58,523 bases of DNA. It comes from Acinetobacter zhairuonensis (GTDB taxonomy: Bacteria; Pseudomonadota; Gammaproteobacteria; Pseudomonadales; Moraxellaceae). The notes below the pieces were generated by a model, which searched no databases, was not told the origin of the DNA, and saw nothing but the letters and a program-made list of their open reading frames with translations. The stretch lies in NCBI RefSeq assembly GCF_022601715.1, contig NZ_JAKVIM010000022.1:1-58523 (forward strand), written 5' to 3'. Positions 8,750-17,967 of this stretch are shown here, in pieces. The position numbers were made by a program, and so were the translations under genes. Position 1 is the stretch's first letter. Every line of letters begins with the position of its first letter.

Positions 8750-10417
8750 ATGCTGACACATTTAACTCTCATCAATTTTGCCTTAGCTGATCACTTAGCC
8801 ATTGATATTGATCAAGGTTTCAATGTTCTCACTGGTGAAACCGGTGCTGGAAAATCTCTACTACTCGATGCACTCTCGGCTTGCTTAGGCGAACGTACCG
8901 ACACCAATTATGTACGTTATGGTTCAGATAAGGCCGATATTACCGCAGTCTTTAGTTATGCGCAGCAGAGTCCCGAAGCGAACTGGTTAGCACAACATGA
9001 GTTAGATGATGATTCAGGTGAAATTCATTTAAGACGGGTAGTCTTTGCCACAGGTCGTAGCAAAGCCTGGATTAATGGGCGTCCAAGCAGCTTGTCCGAA
9101 CTGAAAGAATTAGGACGACTATTGGTTCAACTCTATAGTCAGCATAGTCAGCAACAGCTGTTAGAACCACCTTATCCGAAACATTGGTTAGACCGTTACA
9201 GCAACTTTGCCCAACCTGTACAACAGGTCAAAGATACTTATTCAAACTGGCAGCAAACCATTCGCCAGCATCAGGCTGCGCTCGATGCGCAAGCCACGCG
9301 TAAACAACGTATTGAAACGCTCGAATTGCAGCTCGAAGAATTAGAAGATGTGGTGCAACAAGAATACAAGGAGATTGAACAAGAGTTTGATCGCCTCAGT
9401 CACCATGAACACATCATGCAGGACTGTAGTTATGCCTTAAATGCACTGGATGAAGCTGAACAAAATATCAATCAGGAATTATCTGGACTGATTCGACGTC
9501 TGGAATCCCATGCAGGTCGCAGTGAACAGTTGGCAGAAATTCATGCCTCAATTTTAAATGCACAAAGTGAACTGGATGATGCAACGGCTAATTTACGCCA
9601 GTTTATTGATCGTCAAAGTTATGATCCTGAACGGATGGAAGAGCTCAATACAGACCTTGAAGTCTTTCACCGTTTGGCACGTAAATACCGCACCCAGCCT
9701 GAACTGTTAAAAGAAGAATACCAAAGCTGGCAAACCGAGTTAGAGCAGTTACATGCACTGGAAGATCCTGAAACGCTAGCAGAACAAGTTGAGTTGGCAC
9801 ATCAGGACTTTTTAGCCAAAGCACAACATTTAGATGACATTCGTCGTAAAGCAGCTGCACCATTAGCCAAACAATTAACTGAACAAGTCAAACAACTGGC
9901 GCTGCCTGAAGCCTATTTCGAGTTTAAGTTTGAACCATTGGAACAAGCTTCTGCAGATGGTCTCAGCTTTATTCAACTGTTATTTACTGCCAATAAAGGG
10001 ATTCCTGCACAACCTCTGGCTCGCGTCGCTTCGGGGGGTGAATTATCACGTATTGCACTGGTGATGCAGGTCATGAATGCTGAGAAAACCGAAGCCGAAG
10101 TTTTGGTCTTTGATGAAATTGATGTGGGGATCAGCGGTGGTACTGCAGAAATTGTGGGACGTTTACTGGCAGATTTGGCTCAACATGTACAAATTCTGTG
10201 TATTACCCATCAGGCACAAGTCGCGGCACAATCGGATCAGCATTTACTGGTAAAAAAACAGCAAACCGACCCTGCCAGCAGTACCATTATTTCCCTAGAA
10301 GAACAACAACGTATTCTAGAACTGGCACGCATGACGGGTGGCGTAGAAATTAGTGAAACCACGCTGCAGCATGCCAAACAACTCAGACAGCTGAAGTTTC
10401 AAACGGCTTCAATTTAA
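8750..10417 (+). CDS. recN: DNA repair protein RecN
   Basis: RecN is an SMC-like ATPase acting in double-strand break repair and recombination. The 555 aa carry Walker A GETGAGKS near the N-terminus (about 30-37), a central coiled coil (about 160-370), and C-terminal ABC signature ASGGELSRIAL with Walker B VLVFDEIDVGISGGTA (about 430-470). I chose ATG 8750 (GGA 8 bases upstream); the in-frame TTG at 8738 would add four residues. The gene stands alone and is followed about 105 bp later by yqgE-ruvX. Confidence 0.95.
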   Translation: MLTHLTLINFALADHLAIDIDQGFNVLTGETGAGKSLLLDALSACLGERTDTNYVRYGSDKADITAVFSYAQQSPEANWLAQHELDDDSGEIHLRRVVFATGRSKAWINGRPSSLSELKELGRLLVQLYSQHSQQQLLEPPYPKHWLDRYSNFAQPVQQVKDTYSNWQQTIRQHQAALDAQATRKQRIETLELQLEELEDVVQQEYKEIEQEFDRLSHHEHIMQDCSYALNALDEAEQNINQELSGLIRRLESHAGRSEQLAEIHASILNAQSELDDATANLRQFIDRQSYDPERMEELNTDLEVFHRLARKYRTQPELLKEEYQSWQTELEQLHALEDPETLAEQVELAHQDFLAKAQHLDDIRRKAAAPLAKQLTEQVKQLALPEAYFEFKFEPLEQASADGLSFIQLLFTANKGIPAQPLARVASGGELSRIALVMQVMNAEKTEAEVLVFDEIDVGISGGTAEIVGRLLADLAQHVQILCITHQAQVAAQSDQHLLVKKQQTDPASSTIISLEEQQRILELARMTGGVEISETTLQHAKQLRQLKFQTASI

Positions 10418-10523
10418 CGTCAAAGCCGCAAAAAAAGATTGGTGAATATCACAAAGTCTTGTAAGTTGAAAGTATACGGACTGATGTAGTCTCAAAGATG
10501 AATTTTTAAGGAGAAATGCTTAG

Positions 10524-11078
10524 GTGACCAAACAATATCTCACGCATCGTTGCCTGATTGCCCCGCCAGAAATGAAAGATGAGTTTTTTGCTCATACCGT
10601 CATTTATTTGGCTCGTCATGATGATGAAGGTGCGCAAGGCATTATTATCAATCGACCTTCTGGCATTTCCGTAAAAGAATTACTTAATGATCTAGAAATT
10701 GATGCTGATAATGTGCATCCGCATGATGTCTTACAGGGTGGTCCGTTGCGCCCTGAAGCAGGCTTTGTGCTGCATACAGGACAACCAACGTGGCATTCAT
10801 CGATTGCCGTGGGTGAAAATGTCTGCATTACCACATCAAAAGATATTCTGGATGCGATTGCGCATAATGAAGGCGTCGGACGTTATCAAATTGCACTGGG
10901 TTATGCCAGCTGGGCAAAGCACCAACTGGAAGATGAAATCACCCGCGGTGACTGGCTGATTTGCGATTCCGATATGGATCTGATCTTTAACTTGCCTTAT
11001 GGCGAGCGTTGGGATGCAGCCTATAAAAAAATGGGCGTTGATCGAACTTGGTTATCATCAGAGATTGGTCATGCCTGA
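10524..11078 (+). CDS. YqgE/AlgH family protein (DUF179)
   Basis: This 184-aa cytosolic protein belongs to the UPF0301/DUF179 family; its biochemical role is not established. Family motifs seen are [45 protein letters not shown] and the C-terminal [14 protein letters not shown]. Translation starts at GTG 10524, with AAGGAG ten bases upstream. It overlaps ruvX by eight bases (ATGCCTGA), the usual yqgE-ruvX coupling. Confidence 0.88.
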   Translation: MTKQYLTHRCLIAPPEMKDEFFAHTVIYLARHDDEGAQGIIINRPSGISVKELLNDLEIDADNVHPHDVLQGGPLRPEAGFVLHTGQPTWHSSIAVGENVCITTSKDILDAIAHNEGVGRYQIALGYASWAKHQLEDEITRGDWLICDSDMDLIFNLPYGERWDAAYKKMGVDRTWLSSEIGHA

Positions 11079-11514
11079 TCTATCTCAACCGCAACTGATT
11101 ATGGCATTTGACTTTGGCACACAGAAAATGGGCATGGCGGTCGGACAGTCGATGATTTTCAGTGCCAATCCCCTGCCTTTATTTCCGATGAAAGATGGCA
11201 TTCCCAACTGGGAAAATTTGCTGAAACTGGTCAAACAGCATCAGCCGAATTTATTTTTGGTTGGCTTGCCATTAAACATGGATGACAGCGAGTCGGAACT
11301 TTCCACCCGTGCCCGTAAGTTTGCTCGTCGCTTACGTCATCAAACCAATATCGAAACGTTAATGGTGGATGAGCGGCTGACTACTCGCGAAGCCCGCGAT
11401 GAACTGGATCATTATCAGGCGCAAGGTCGGGGTAAAAAGCTAGCTGCCGACAGTCTTGCAGCAGCACTATTGATTGAAAGCTGGTATCGTCATCCCGAAG
11501 GTGTACAACCTTAA
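11071..11514 (+). CDS. ruvX: Putative Holliday junction resolvase RuvX (YqgF)
   Basis: This RNase H-fold nuclease is implicated in pre-16S rRNA 5'-end maturation and possibly Holliday junction cleavage. It has 147 aa with the acidic active-site strand [15 protein letters not shown], the GLPLNMD loop, the VDERLTT strand and a C-terminal [12 protein letters not shown] helix. I chose ATG 11071 because it restores family length and overlaps the yqgE stop. Confidence 0.92.
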   Translation: MPDLSQPQLIMAFDFGTQKMGMAVGQSMIFSANPLPLFPMKDGIPNWENLLKLVKQHQPNLFLVGLPLNMDDSESELSTRARKFARRLRHQTNIETLMVDERLTTREARDELDHYQAQGRGKKLAADSLAAALLIESWYRHPEGVQP

Positions 11515-11522
11515 AGCATACT

Positions 11523-11550
11523 ATGGAAAAGGAGCTATCTCCTTTTCCAT
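11523..11550. terminator. Hairpin between convergent ruvX and the HlyD-family gene
   Basis: ATGGAAAAGGAG (11523-11534) and CTCCTTTTCCAT (11539-11550) form a perfect 12-bp stem with a four-base loop. The T-runs are internal to the stem rather than following it, so termination is probable but not textbook. Confidence 0.6.
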
Positions 11551-11554
11551 GCTG

Positions 11555-12559
11555 TTATTGCTTGGTTTGAATACGAATGGTCGCTGTTCGACCTGCAACA
11601 AACGCCAGTTGGTTTTTCGGCATTTCATCTAGCACAATTTTCACAGGTACTCGCTGGGCTAAACGAACCCAAGTAAAGGTCGGATTTACATTTGCCAACA
11701 AGGTTGAGCTGGTAGAACGCTCACGGTCTTCAATCCCCGACGCAATGCCCTGTACATGACCTTTGATCTTCTGATCATCACCCATGAGTTGTACCGTTGC
11801 AGGGTCACCAATTTGAATATGGTTCAATTTGGTTTCTTCAAAATAGCCCACCACATAGAGTTGCTGACGATTCACCAAGGCAGCGACCGCATCACCCGTT
11901 TTGACATAATTACCCACTTGCAAACTGAAATTCGACAAGGTGCCATCTGCAGGCGCAACCACCTCTGAACGGGTTAGATTCAGCTGGGCTAAATGCAAAT
12001 TACTATTCGCCACTTCAATTAATGCCTTTTGTTGCACAATATTGGCTTGGGCTTGTTCAATTGCTGCCAACATCTGCTCATGCTCGGCATGAGATTGATC
12101 ACGTGCCGCAAATATTTGATCTTGTTCTTGTTTAGAAATTGCGCCATCCATTAAATTGGCATAGCGACTGGCATTTTTGTCTGCCAAATTGGCAGTGGCT
12201 TTGGACTTGACCACATTGGCTTTGGCCTGAGCCAAGGCGGCTTCCGCTTCAGCTAATCCTGCATGAGCCTTGGCTAAATCTGATTTAGCCTGTTCGACAT
12301 CCAGTGCCTGACGTGCCACATCAATTTTAAACAGGATCTGCCCTTTTTTCACCGTTTGGTTATCTTGCACCAAAACTTGAGTAACTAAACCAGAAACATC
12401 CGAAGACACTTGCATGACATCCCCTCTGACACGCCCATCACGTGTCCAAGGTGCTGAATTATAATAATTCCACAAATGCACCACCACGTAGATCGCGGCC
12501 AGTAGCATCACTACTGTCACGATTGGTCGTATGACCTTACGCGTATCCAAGGTACTCAT
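11555..12559 (-). CDS. HlyD/EmrA-type membrane fusion protein (AaeA-like efflux adaptor)
   Basis: This periplasmic adaptor is anchored by one N-terminal helix (about 13-32). A lipoyl half-motif (VSSDVSGLVTQVLVQDNQTVKKG, about 50-75, quoted in part) is followed by a long Ala/Gln-rich coiled coil (about 85-180), the second lipoyl half (PADGTLSNFSLQVGNYVKTGD) and a beta-barrel domain. It has 334 aa and a GAGGAAAT ribosome site. It is last in the operon FUSC-DUF1656-HlyD, the composition of AaeBXA, which in E. coli exports aromatic carboxylic acids. The substrate here is inferred only. Confidence 0.88.
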   Translation of the reverse strand: MSTLDTRKVIRPIVTVVMLLAAIYVVVHLWNYYNSAPWTRDGRVRGDVMQVSSDVSGLVTQVLVQDNQTVKKGQILFKIDVARQALDVEQAKSDLAKAHAGLAEAEAALAQAKANVVKSKATANLADKNASRYANLMDGAISKQEQDQIFAARDQSHAEHEQMLAAIEQAQANIVQQKALIEVANSNLHLAQLNLTRSEVVAPADGTLSNFSLQVGNYVKTGDAVAALVNRQQLYVVGYFEETKLNHIQIGDPATVQLMGDDQKIKGHVQGIASGIEDRERSTSSTLLANVNPTFTWVRLAQRVPVKIVLDEMPKNQLAFVAGRTATIRIQTKQ

Positions 12560-12597
12560 GTCTATTTCCTCTTTGCTAATCTAATCATCTGGACGGT

Positions 12598-12807
12598 CTA
12601 AATACCCCAAAACACCAAAAACACTTCATGTACGCCCATCAATAAAATGATATAGAGGCAGAGATTGAAGAGACCTGGCAGGGCAATCCAACCTTTATCA
12701 ATCCAAGAATCGGTAAAGATGGAAACCAGTTTAAAAACTATATATGCACAAATCGCCTGTATTAAAAAAACAGGGATATAAATTCCATAGGCATTCAACT
12801 CTCCCAT
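12598..12807 (-). CDS. DUF1656 small membrane protein (AaeX-like)
   Basis: This 69-residue protein has two hydrophobic segments (about 8-30 and 45-67). It belongs to the DUF1656/AaeX family found between a FUSC pump and its HlyD-type adaptor; its role is unknown. I chose the start MGELNAYG at 12807 because AAGGAG lies 8-9 bases upstream inside the end of the FUSC gene, and there is just one base between the ATG and the FUSC stop. Confidence 0.87.
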   Translation of the reverse strand: MGELNAYGIYIPVFLIQAICAYIVFKLVSIFTDSWIDKGWIALPGLFNLCLYIILLMGVHEVFLVFWGI

Positions 12808-12808
12808 T

Positions 12809-14896
12809 TCAGACTCCTTTTTCTGCTGCATAAATCGCATTTACAGAGGGATGTTCATGAAAAATACTGCTGCGAATATTATTGATATTCATTCTGACAC
12901 GCGTACAAATTTCAGCGTTCGGCTCATCCTTTAAACTTTGTTCCACCAGTCTCAAGTCAATAAATACCTGTTGCTTCAAGGCTTCGGGCAATAACTGTTG
13001 TTTTTCTTGTGCCAAAAAGGCTTGCTCTAAGCTGTGCTGCAAAGTTATCAATGCCTGTTGCAGAGTCACACTGATATTTGGATTCTGTATAAATTCAGCC
13101 AAGCGACTCAGATTGATGACCGCACTGGTTTCAATCAAGGCCAGATTCATTGCCTGTTTGATATGTTCTGATTGCACCAGCTTGCTATTCAACACACCAA
13201 TACGGTCTAACATACTGCGTAAATGAATCCGAAACTGCACCCCATACGGAATAAACAACGCTTCACGCATGGCACGGTAATGTAATACCAAAATACGGCT
13301 GGCACTGGTTTCTGGTGACATGGCTCGAATAAAATAAATTGCCAAAATAGATATGATTGGACCGACAATACCCGCCAATGCCGTATCAATCAGCAACACT
13401 GCGTCGGTACTATAACGGTTTTGCAGATTCAAGCTCATAATGAAGTTGATCAACATTGGCAAAGCCAAACCCATTAACGGTGGATTTGGGAACATACTTA
13501 GCAGATACAGTGATAGCGGAGCCAACACAAATGCCAGCTGCCAGAACTCATGCACCTCAGGCATAATCACAAAGGCATAGAACATGGTTATGAATGCCGC
13601 ATAGATTGAACCACGAATAAACAGGCGTAATGCAGGGACGGGATTGTCCAAGCCCGACAAGATACAGACGCTGACTGCTGTCAACTGTGCCATCATATAA
13701 CCTGCATGCCAACCACTATAAATCCACAGCATAAATGAAATAATGGTTGCTATGGTTGCCGCCACAGCACTACGCACCGCCACGCCATGATCCCGATGTA
13801 AACTCGGATAAGAGGTGGTTAAAGTCACAATTTGTTCTGGAATCCGTTTATCACCACGTTGAATCAAATCCCACAGACACTTGATGGTCACCACATTTTC
13901 CATAAAGTGGCGAATATCCATTTTAAGTGCATTTAATACAATCTGTTGCTCAGCCGTGGCCAGTGCAGATAAGGCTGTAAAATCTTGTTCAAAATTGTCA
14001 GGCAATTGTTTCAACTGCTCTGCATGTACATGCTTCTGCGACTGTAAAAATTGCAGTACGTGTTCATGTAATCTCGGTAAAACCTGTCGATAACGGGTAT
14101 CCATTTGATCAAGCTGGGCAATGCGTTCCGACATTGCCACTAAGTTAGCAACCGTCATACTGACTTGATGCAACAACTCTTGCAGTGACTTGGTCATGCC
14201 CTGTAGGGCACTCCGCTCATAATTCAAATGCACTGCCAAGGCATGGATATCTGAAGTGTCGCGGGTGATGCCTGCCAACAGTTGGGTGTAACTGCTACTG
14301 TGTTCTGCATCGGTCAAAATACGACGAAACACCTCACGTGTATCATCCAAAGTTTTTTGCACACGCTTTTGTACCAAGGTACCTAAATGCACAGGAAATA
14401 AGGTGCTAGAGACCACGGCACTACACAACACCGCCACCGAAATTTCCAAGACCCGCCCAAGAGCCATATCAAAAACGCTATGAGTACTGATGCTATTAAT
14501 CGAGCTACACACCACCATGACCGTGGTATAACCCGCCAGCATAAAGACATAACTACGTGGTGTACGGTCTAATAAGGAGATATACAGGCACACCCCGACC
14601 CAGCCTGCCAGAACCAAGGTAAAGAAGATGGGTAGATCAACGAATTGAGGCGTAAGGAAAATCGCTACAATCCCGCCAATCAGTGTGCCAACCAAGCGAT
14701 AGACGGCCTTCGAGGACACCATCCCTGCATAAGGATGTGCCACAATAATGACTGTACCTGCCGCCCACATGGGATAAGTCAGGTCAAGGGAAAATGCAAT
14801 AAACAGCGCCAATAACATCGCAATAAAGGTTTTCATGGCGAAAACCAAATCCATGCGACTTGGGCGAAAAGCCAATATCGGTTTAATTAATAACAT
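12809..14896 (-). CDS. FUSC-family transporter (AaeB-like aromatic acid efflux pump)
   Basis: This 695-aa inner-membrane protein has two clusters of membrane helices (about 15-170 and 375-530), each followed by a cytoplasmic helical domain, the fusaric acid resistance / AaeB architecture. The motif DLTYPMWAAGTVIIVAHPYAG is in the first cluster. An AAGGATGGG ribosome site precedes ATG 14896. It is first in the operon with DUF1656 and the HlyD-type adaptor. The divergent IclR regulator suggests aromatic-compound control, where E. coli uses the LysR-type AaeR. Confidence 0.87.
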   Translation of the reverse strand: MLLIKPILAFRPSRMDLVFAMKTFIAMLLALFIAFSLDLTYPMWAAGTVIIVAHPYAGMVSSKAVYRLVGTLIGGIVAIFLTPQFVDLPIFFTLVLAGWVGVCLYISLLDRTPRSYVFMLAGYTTVMVVCSSINSISTHSVFDMALGRVLEISVAVLCSAVVSSTLFPVHLGTLVQKRVQKTLDDTREVFRRILTDAEHSSSYTQLLAGITRDTSDIHALAVHLNYERSALQGMTKSLQELLHQVSMTVANLVAMSERIAQLDQMDTRYRQVLPRLHEHVLQFLQSQKHVHAEQLKQLPDNFEQDFTALSALATAEQQIVLNALKMDIRHFMENVVTIKCLWDLIQRGDKRIPEQIVTLTTSYPSLHRDHGVAVRSAVAATIATIISFMLWIYSGWHAGYMMAQLTAVSVCILSGLDNPVPALRLFIRGSIYAAFITMFYAFVIMPEVHEFWQLAFVLAPLSLYLLSMFPNPPLMGLALPMLINFIMSLNLQNRYSTDAVLLIDTALAGIVGPIISILAIYFIRAMSPETSASRILVLHYRAMREALFIPYGVQFRIHLRSMLDRIGVLNSKLVQSEHIKQAMNLALIETSAVINLSRLAEFIQNPNISVTLQQALITLQHSLEQAFLAQEKQQLLPEALKQQVFIDLRLVEQSLKDEPNAEICTRVRMNINNIRSSIFHEHPSVNAIYAAEKGV

Positions 14897-15331
14897 CGTC
14901 CCATCCTTTAGACGAAATCAGATTGTTTAGCTGTTTCAAAGTCATACCAATGCCGACAATATCAATATGCAAGATCTGTCCATTCCGCGCAATCACGGTT
15001 ACAGAAATAATGTTTAGATGAGGGTGCAGACTGTAACGTGGGAGAAACGTGATGACTGCAATTCATGCGTAAATTTTGAGTTACAAAATTTACAGTGAGA
15101 AATTTAATGCTGCTATTTTGCGAACAATCCACACAAAAGTCAAATAAAATATCTCATTATGATAATTTGATCATTTAATTTTCATAATTTTAAGTATTGG
15201 CTAGGCATATTATCGCCAAGTACCTAATTTTGACTCTCCCGGCGTTTTATTACAAAAGCCCTGCAAGCCCAACGACAATTTGTTATAACATCACTTTAAA
15301 TGTCTTTTTATTTTTGACGTTGTGGCTTGTT
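14897..15331. promoter_or_regulatory. Divergent control region with two dyad-symmetric candidate operators
   Basis: This 435-bp region lies between the FUSC efflux operon and the iclR-type gene. Dyad 1 is GTAAATTTTG (15069-15078), spacer AGTTA, CAAAATTTAC (15084-15093), perfect over 10 bp. Dyad 2 is ATTATGATAATT (15156-15167) and AATTTTCATAAT (15177-15188), matching 11 of 12. They are placed as expected for operators of the divergent regulator; the surrounding AT richness raises the chance background for dyad 2. Confidence 0.5.
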
Positions 15332-16105
15332 ATGACACTTTCTAGTTTTGGTAAAATTCTCACCGTTTTAGACCTGTTTTCAGTGTCTCGCCCAATCATT
15401 AATGTCGATATCATTAGTGAAGAACTTGGCCTTTCCAAACCAACCAGCTATCGCTATTTAAAAGAATTGGTTTCTGCCGAATTATTACAACGCCTGAGTG
15501 GTACTTCTGGGGACTATACCCTTGGCTCAAAAATTGCCGTTTTAGATTATATTTCTCGTAAATCCGATCCTTTGGTGCAAATCAGTATTCCCTTTATGAA
15601 AGAAATTGTGGAACGCACTGAATTATGCTGTCTATTAACGCATTTAAATCATGATTCTTGTATTGATGTGCATCATGAGGTCTTTAAAGATCTAGCCTTA
15701 TTATCTTATGGGCGTGGTTGCCCGCGCCCAGTTTATCTCGGGTCTTCACCTAAAACCATTATCTCGCACTTACCCAAACAACGTATTCTTGATTACTATC
15801 AACGGTTTTCAACTCAATTGGCGGAAGTCGGTTTTGCTCATAGTGATGAAGAATTTATTACGAAAATGAAAAAAATTAAGAAACAGGGCTATTATTTTTC
15901 GAATGGTGAAATCGATCCCAATGTTTCAGGGCTTTCCGTACCCATCAAGTTTTCAAGTAAAGAGCCCCCAATGACATTGACCTTGTTGGGTTCTAAAAAC
16001 CGCTTTGAGTTTGTGGACTTGCAAAAACTGATTGTCATTTTACAGAGCAATGCGGCCCTGATTGAACAAAAGTTTATTGCACTATCCAGTGAAAACTCAC
16101 TCTAA
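15332..16105 (+). CDS. IclR-family transcriptional regulator
   Basis: This 257-aa DNA-binding protein has an N-terminal winged helix (about 1-65, LGLSKPTSYRYLKELVS as recognition region) and a C-terminal IclR effector-binding domain (about 80-250). The family usually senses aromatic or small organic acids. I chose ATG 15332 because it places the helix-turn-helix at the usual distance; the 45-residue in-frame extension upstream is hydrophobic and not family-like. It is transcribed away from the FUSC-DUF1656-HlyD efflux genes and probably regulates them (inference from position). Confidence 0.87.
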   Translation: MTLSSFGKILTVLDLFSVSRPIINVDIISEELGLSKPTSYRYLKELVSAELLQRLSGTSGDYTLGSKIAVLDYISRKSDPLVQISIPFMKEIVERTELCCLLTHLNHDSCIDVHHEVFKDLALLSYGRGCPRPVYLGSSPKTIISHLPKQRILDYYQRFSTQLAEVGFAHSDEEFITKMKKIKKQGYYFSNGEIDPNVSGLSVPIKFSSKEPPMTLTLLGSKNRFEFVDLQKLIVILQSNAALIEQKFIALSSENSL

Positions 16106-16191
16106 GTCGGTGCAGGCCATATACAAGAATTGAACAAAGTGATGGGCTATATTTTATTGAATGAAACAGAAAATTCTCATAATATGATTAT

Positions 16192-16287
16192 AGTTCTTCA
16201 GCGGCTTTATGTTTCCATGACATAAAATACGCCCTATTCTCCTCAGAAGTTGTTGTTAGAAAGCTCAAGCCTCGTCTTGGGCTTTTT
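16192..16287 (+). ncRNA. Candidate small RNA with its own promoter and terminator
   Basis: A sigma70-like promoter (TTGAAT 16157-16162, 17-base spacer, TAATAT 16180-16185) predicts a start near 16192. The transcript would hold a TTTATGT/ACATAAA stem-loop (16206-16226), a small hairpin with CCTC in its loop (about 16238-16249), and an intrinsic terminator AAGCTCAAG/CTTGGGCTT followed by T5 (16261-16287). No convincing ORF lies inside. It could instead be the 3' UTR of the iclR-type gene. I know of no name for it. Confidence 0.4.
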
Positions 16288-16332
16288 AATGCTTGCAGAT
16301 GCCACAGCTCGAAGTTCAAAAAATTTAGACAT

Positions 16333-16360
16333 AAAAAAACTCCATGGCTGGAGTTTTTTT
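16333..16360 (-). terminator. Terminator of the uvrC-pgsA operon
   Basis: ACTCCA (16339-16344) and TGGAGT (16349-16354) form the core of a hairpin flanked by A7 and T7, so it can act on either strand. It lies ten bases beyond the pgsA stop. Confidence 0.85.
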
Positions 16361-16370
16361 GAAATCGTCA

Positions 16371-16958
16371 TTAAGGCTGTTTTAAGTACGGCCATGCCGC
16401 TCTTAAATAAATAAACATCGACCACAAGGTCAAAACCACCGCGGTATACAACAGTAAATAAGCCAAGGTTTCTAGTGGCTGCCAATTCAGTAAAAAGACA
16501 GAAATCGCAATCATCTGAAATGCAGTTTTGTATTTACCTACAGTCGATACAGCCACATTGGTGCGGGCACCAAGTTCAGCCATCCATTCTCTTAATGCCG
16601 AGACGGTAATTTCACGCGAGATAATCACAATCGCGGCAAAAGCCATGGAAATTGACGGCTGCCATTGTACCAATACAATTAATGCCGCTGCGACCATGAG
16701 CTTGTCTGCAACAGGGTCAAGAAAGCGACCAAAGGCAGAAGTCTGATTTAAGGTTCTGGCTAAATAGCCATCGAACCAGTCTGTGACTGCTGCCAACACA
16801 AAAATCGCGGTCAAAATCATATGCCGCGTCAAACCGCCATCATGCCCTGCAACCCCAATGGCAGGTGGCCAGTAGGCAATTAATAAAAATACAGGAATCA
16901 AGGCGATACGCGCCAAGGTCAAGATATTTGGAATATTCAGGATTCGACCTGCTGTCAT
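16371..16958 (-). CDS. pgsA: CDP-diacylglycerol-glycerol-3-phosphate 3-phosphatidyltransferase
   Basis: PgsA makes phosphatidylglycerol phosphate from CDP-diacylglycerol, the committed step to PG and cardiolipin. The 195-aa membrane protein has four or more helices and the CDP-alcohol phosphotransferase motif DWFDGYLARTLNQTSAFGRF with LDPVADK (D-G-x2-A-R-x8-G-x3-D-x3-D). Start is uncertain: ATG 16958 matches family N-termini, but AAAGGGG sits better for an in-frame TTG at 16970 or GTG at 16964. It is last in uvrC-thioesterase-pgsA. Confidence 0.93.
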   Translation of the reverse strand: MTAGRILNIPNILTLARIALIPVFLLIAYWPPAIGVAGHDGGLTRHMILTAIFVLAAVTDWFDGYLARTLNQTSAFGRFLDPVADKLMVAAALIVLVQWQPSISMAFAAIVIISREITVSALREWMAELGARTNVAVSTVGKYKTAFQMIAISVFLLNWQPLETLAYLLLYTAVVLTLWSMFIYLRAAWPYLKQP

Positions 16959-17067
16959 AGACACCGCCAACTTTGCCCCTTTAAGTGCGATGATTTTATA
17001 GATCTAATCAACACATTTAACTCATCGTATTTAGAGCTCACTTTATACGAATTGGCGTACAGTGTCA

Positions 17068-17859
17068 CTAGGCAAACACCGTAACGGTTTGTCGAGAAAT
17101 AGCAATTAATCGGTTTTCGGCATCCCATAAATGTGCATATTCCGTTGCATAGCCTTCCGCCGCATAGTCGGTAAAGACTTTATATTTAAACCAATCATGC
17201 AAATTTTGCTGTAAAGGATTTACATAAGTTACATGCCAAGTCAGAGAGCTGGCAGGTGCCAAATTCTTAAATAAAGGTAAAACCCCTGGTGGCCAAATAT
17301 CAAAAAGCGTCATTAAATCTGCCACCCCAAAAGGTCGATCTTGATGTTTTTCCGGCTCAAACCGACACCAGCCGCCAAAGTCACTTTGACTACTCGCAGT
17401 ACATGGCACCGCACCTTCTGCCCAACGTACGTCAAACTGTTGGTAACACTGCGGGAAATCAGCATGCTGCATACCTTGTAAATGTTCGGGAGACTGATAA
17501 TTCGGTGCTGTACGTTCCTGACGCACATGAATTTCGGAAGATCGCGCTGTGCCAAAGCTGGCAATTAAAATGCTCTGCACCGCATCATCCTGCCATAAAC
17601 GTACTTCAATGGTAGTAACCGATTTGCCCTGACGTAAAATTTCCGCGGTAATTCGAGCCGCCCCTTGTTGCACAGGTCCAACAAAAGTCACACTGGTACT
17701 CAGCAGGCGCTTACTCGAATCAGCAATGTTGAGCAAAGCTTTTTGCATCATCAGCCCTGCGACCACTCCACCGTAAATGGTGCGCCCTTGCAACCACCCC
17801 TCTGGAATATCTATCCATTCACTTTGCTCAAGCGCCTGATACACCGTTAACAGTGACAT
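17068..17859 (-). CDS. Acyl-CoA thioesterase, TesB-like double hot-dog fold
   Basis: This 263-aa protein has two hot-dog halves. The N-terminal half shows GRTIYGGVVAGLMMQKAL and the C-terminal half shows SLTWHVTYVNPL and YATEYAHLWD, as in the TesB-like (4HBT_3) thioesterases that hydrolyse fatty acyl-CoA. The exact substrate is unknown. It lies between uvrC and pgsA on the same strand; the gaps (about 110 bp on each side) leave cotranscription open. Confidence 0.82.
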   Translation of the reverse strand: MSLLTVYQALEQSEWIDIPEGWLQGRTIYGGVVAGLMMQKALLNIADSSKRLLSTSVTFVGPVQQGAARITAEILRQGKSVTTIEVRLWQDDAVQSILIASFGTARSSEIHVRQERTAPNYQSPEHLQGMQHADFPQCYQQFDVRWAEGAVPCTASSQSDFGGWCRFEPEKHQDRPFGVADLMTLFDIWPPGVLPLFKNLAPASSLTWHVTYVNPLQQNLHDWFKYKVFTDYAAEGYATEYAHLWDAENRLIAISRQTVTVFA

Positions 17860-17967
17860 GCTGTTTCTCTTATTTTATCCTTTGGAAAATATTGTTCACC
17901 AAGTTCAGGCGTTTGTGAATGCTAAGTGACCAAAGGGTCAATGAGCATTTTGGCTATTTACTCCATT

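Noticed and set aside
8600..8750. LexA/SOS box upstream of recN
   Set aside because: No CTGT-N8-ACAG-like site was seen, and Acinetobacter lacks a LexA-type SOS repressor.
10516..10527. ATG CTT AGG TGA mini-ORF just before yqgE
   Set aside because: Three codons only; it is a chance overlap between the ribosome site and the GTG start of yqgE.
15197..15331. 45-residue N-terminal extension of the IclR-family protein
   Set aside because: The extension is hydrophobic and unlike IclR proteins, and the ATG at 15332 places the helix-turn-helix normally.
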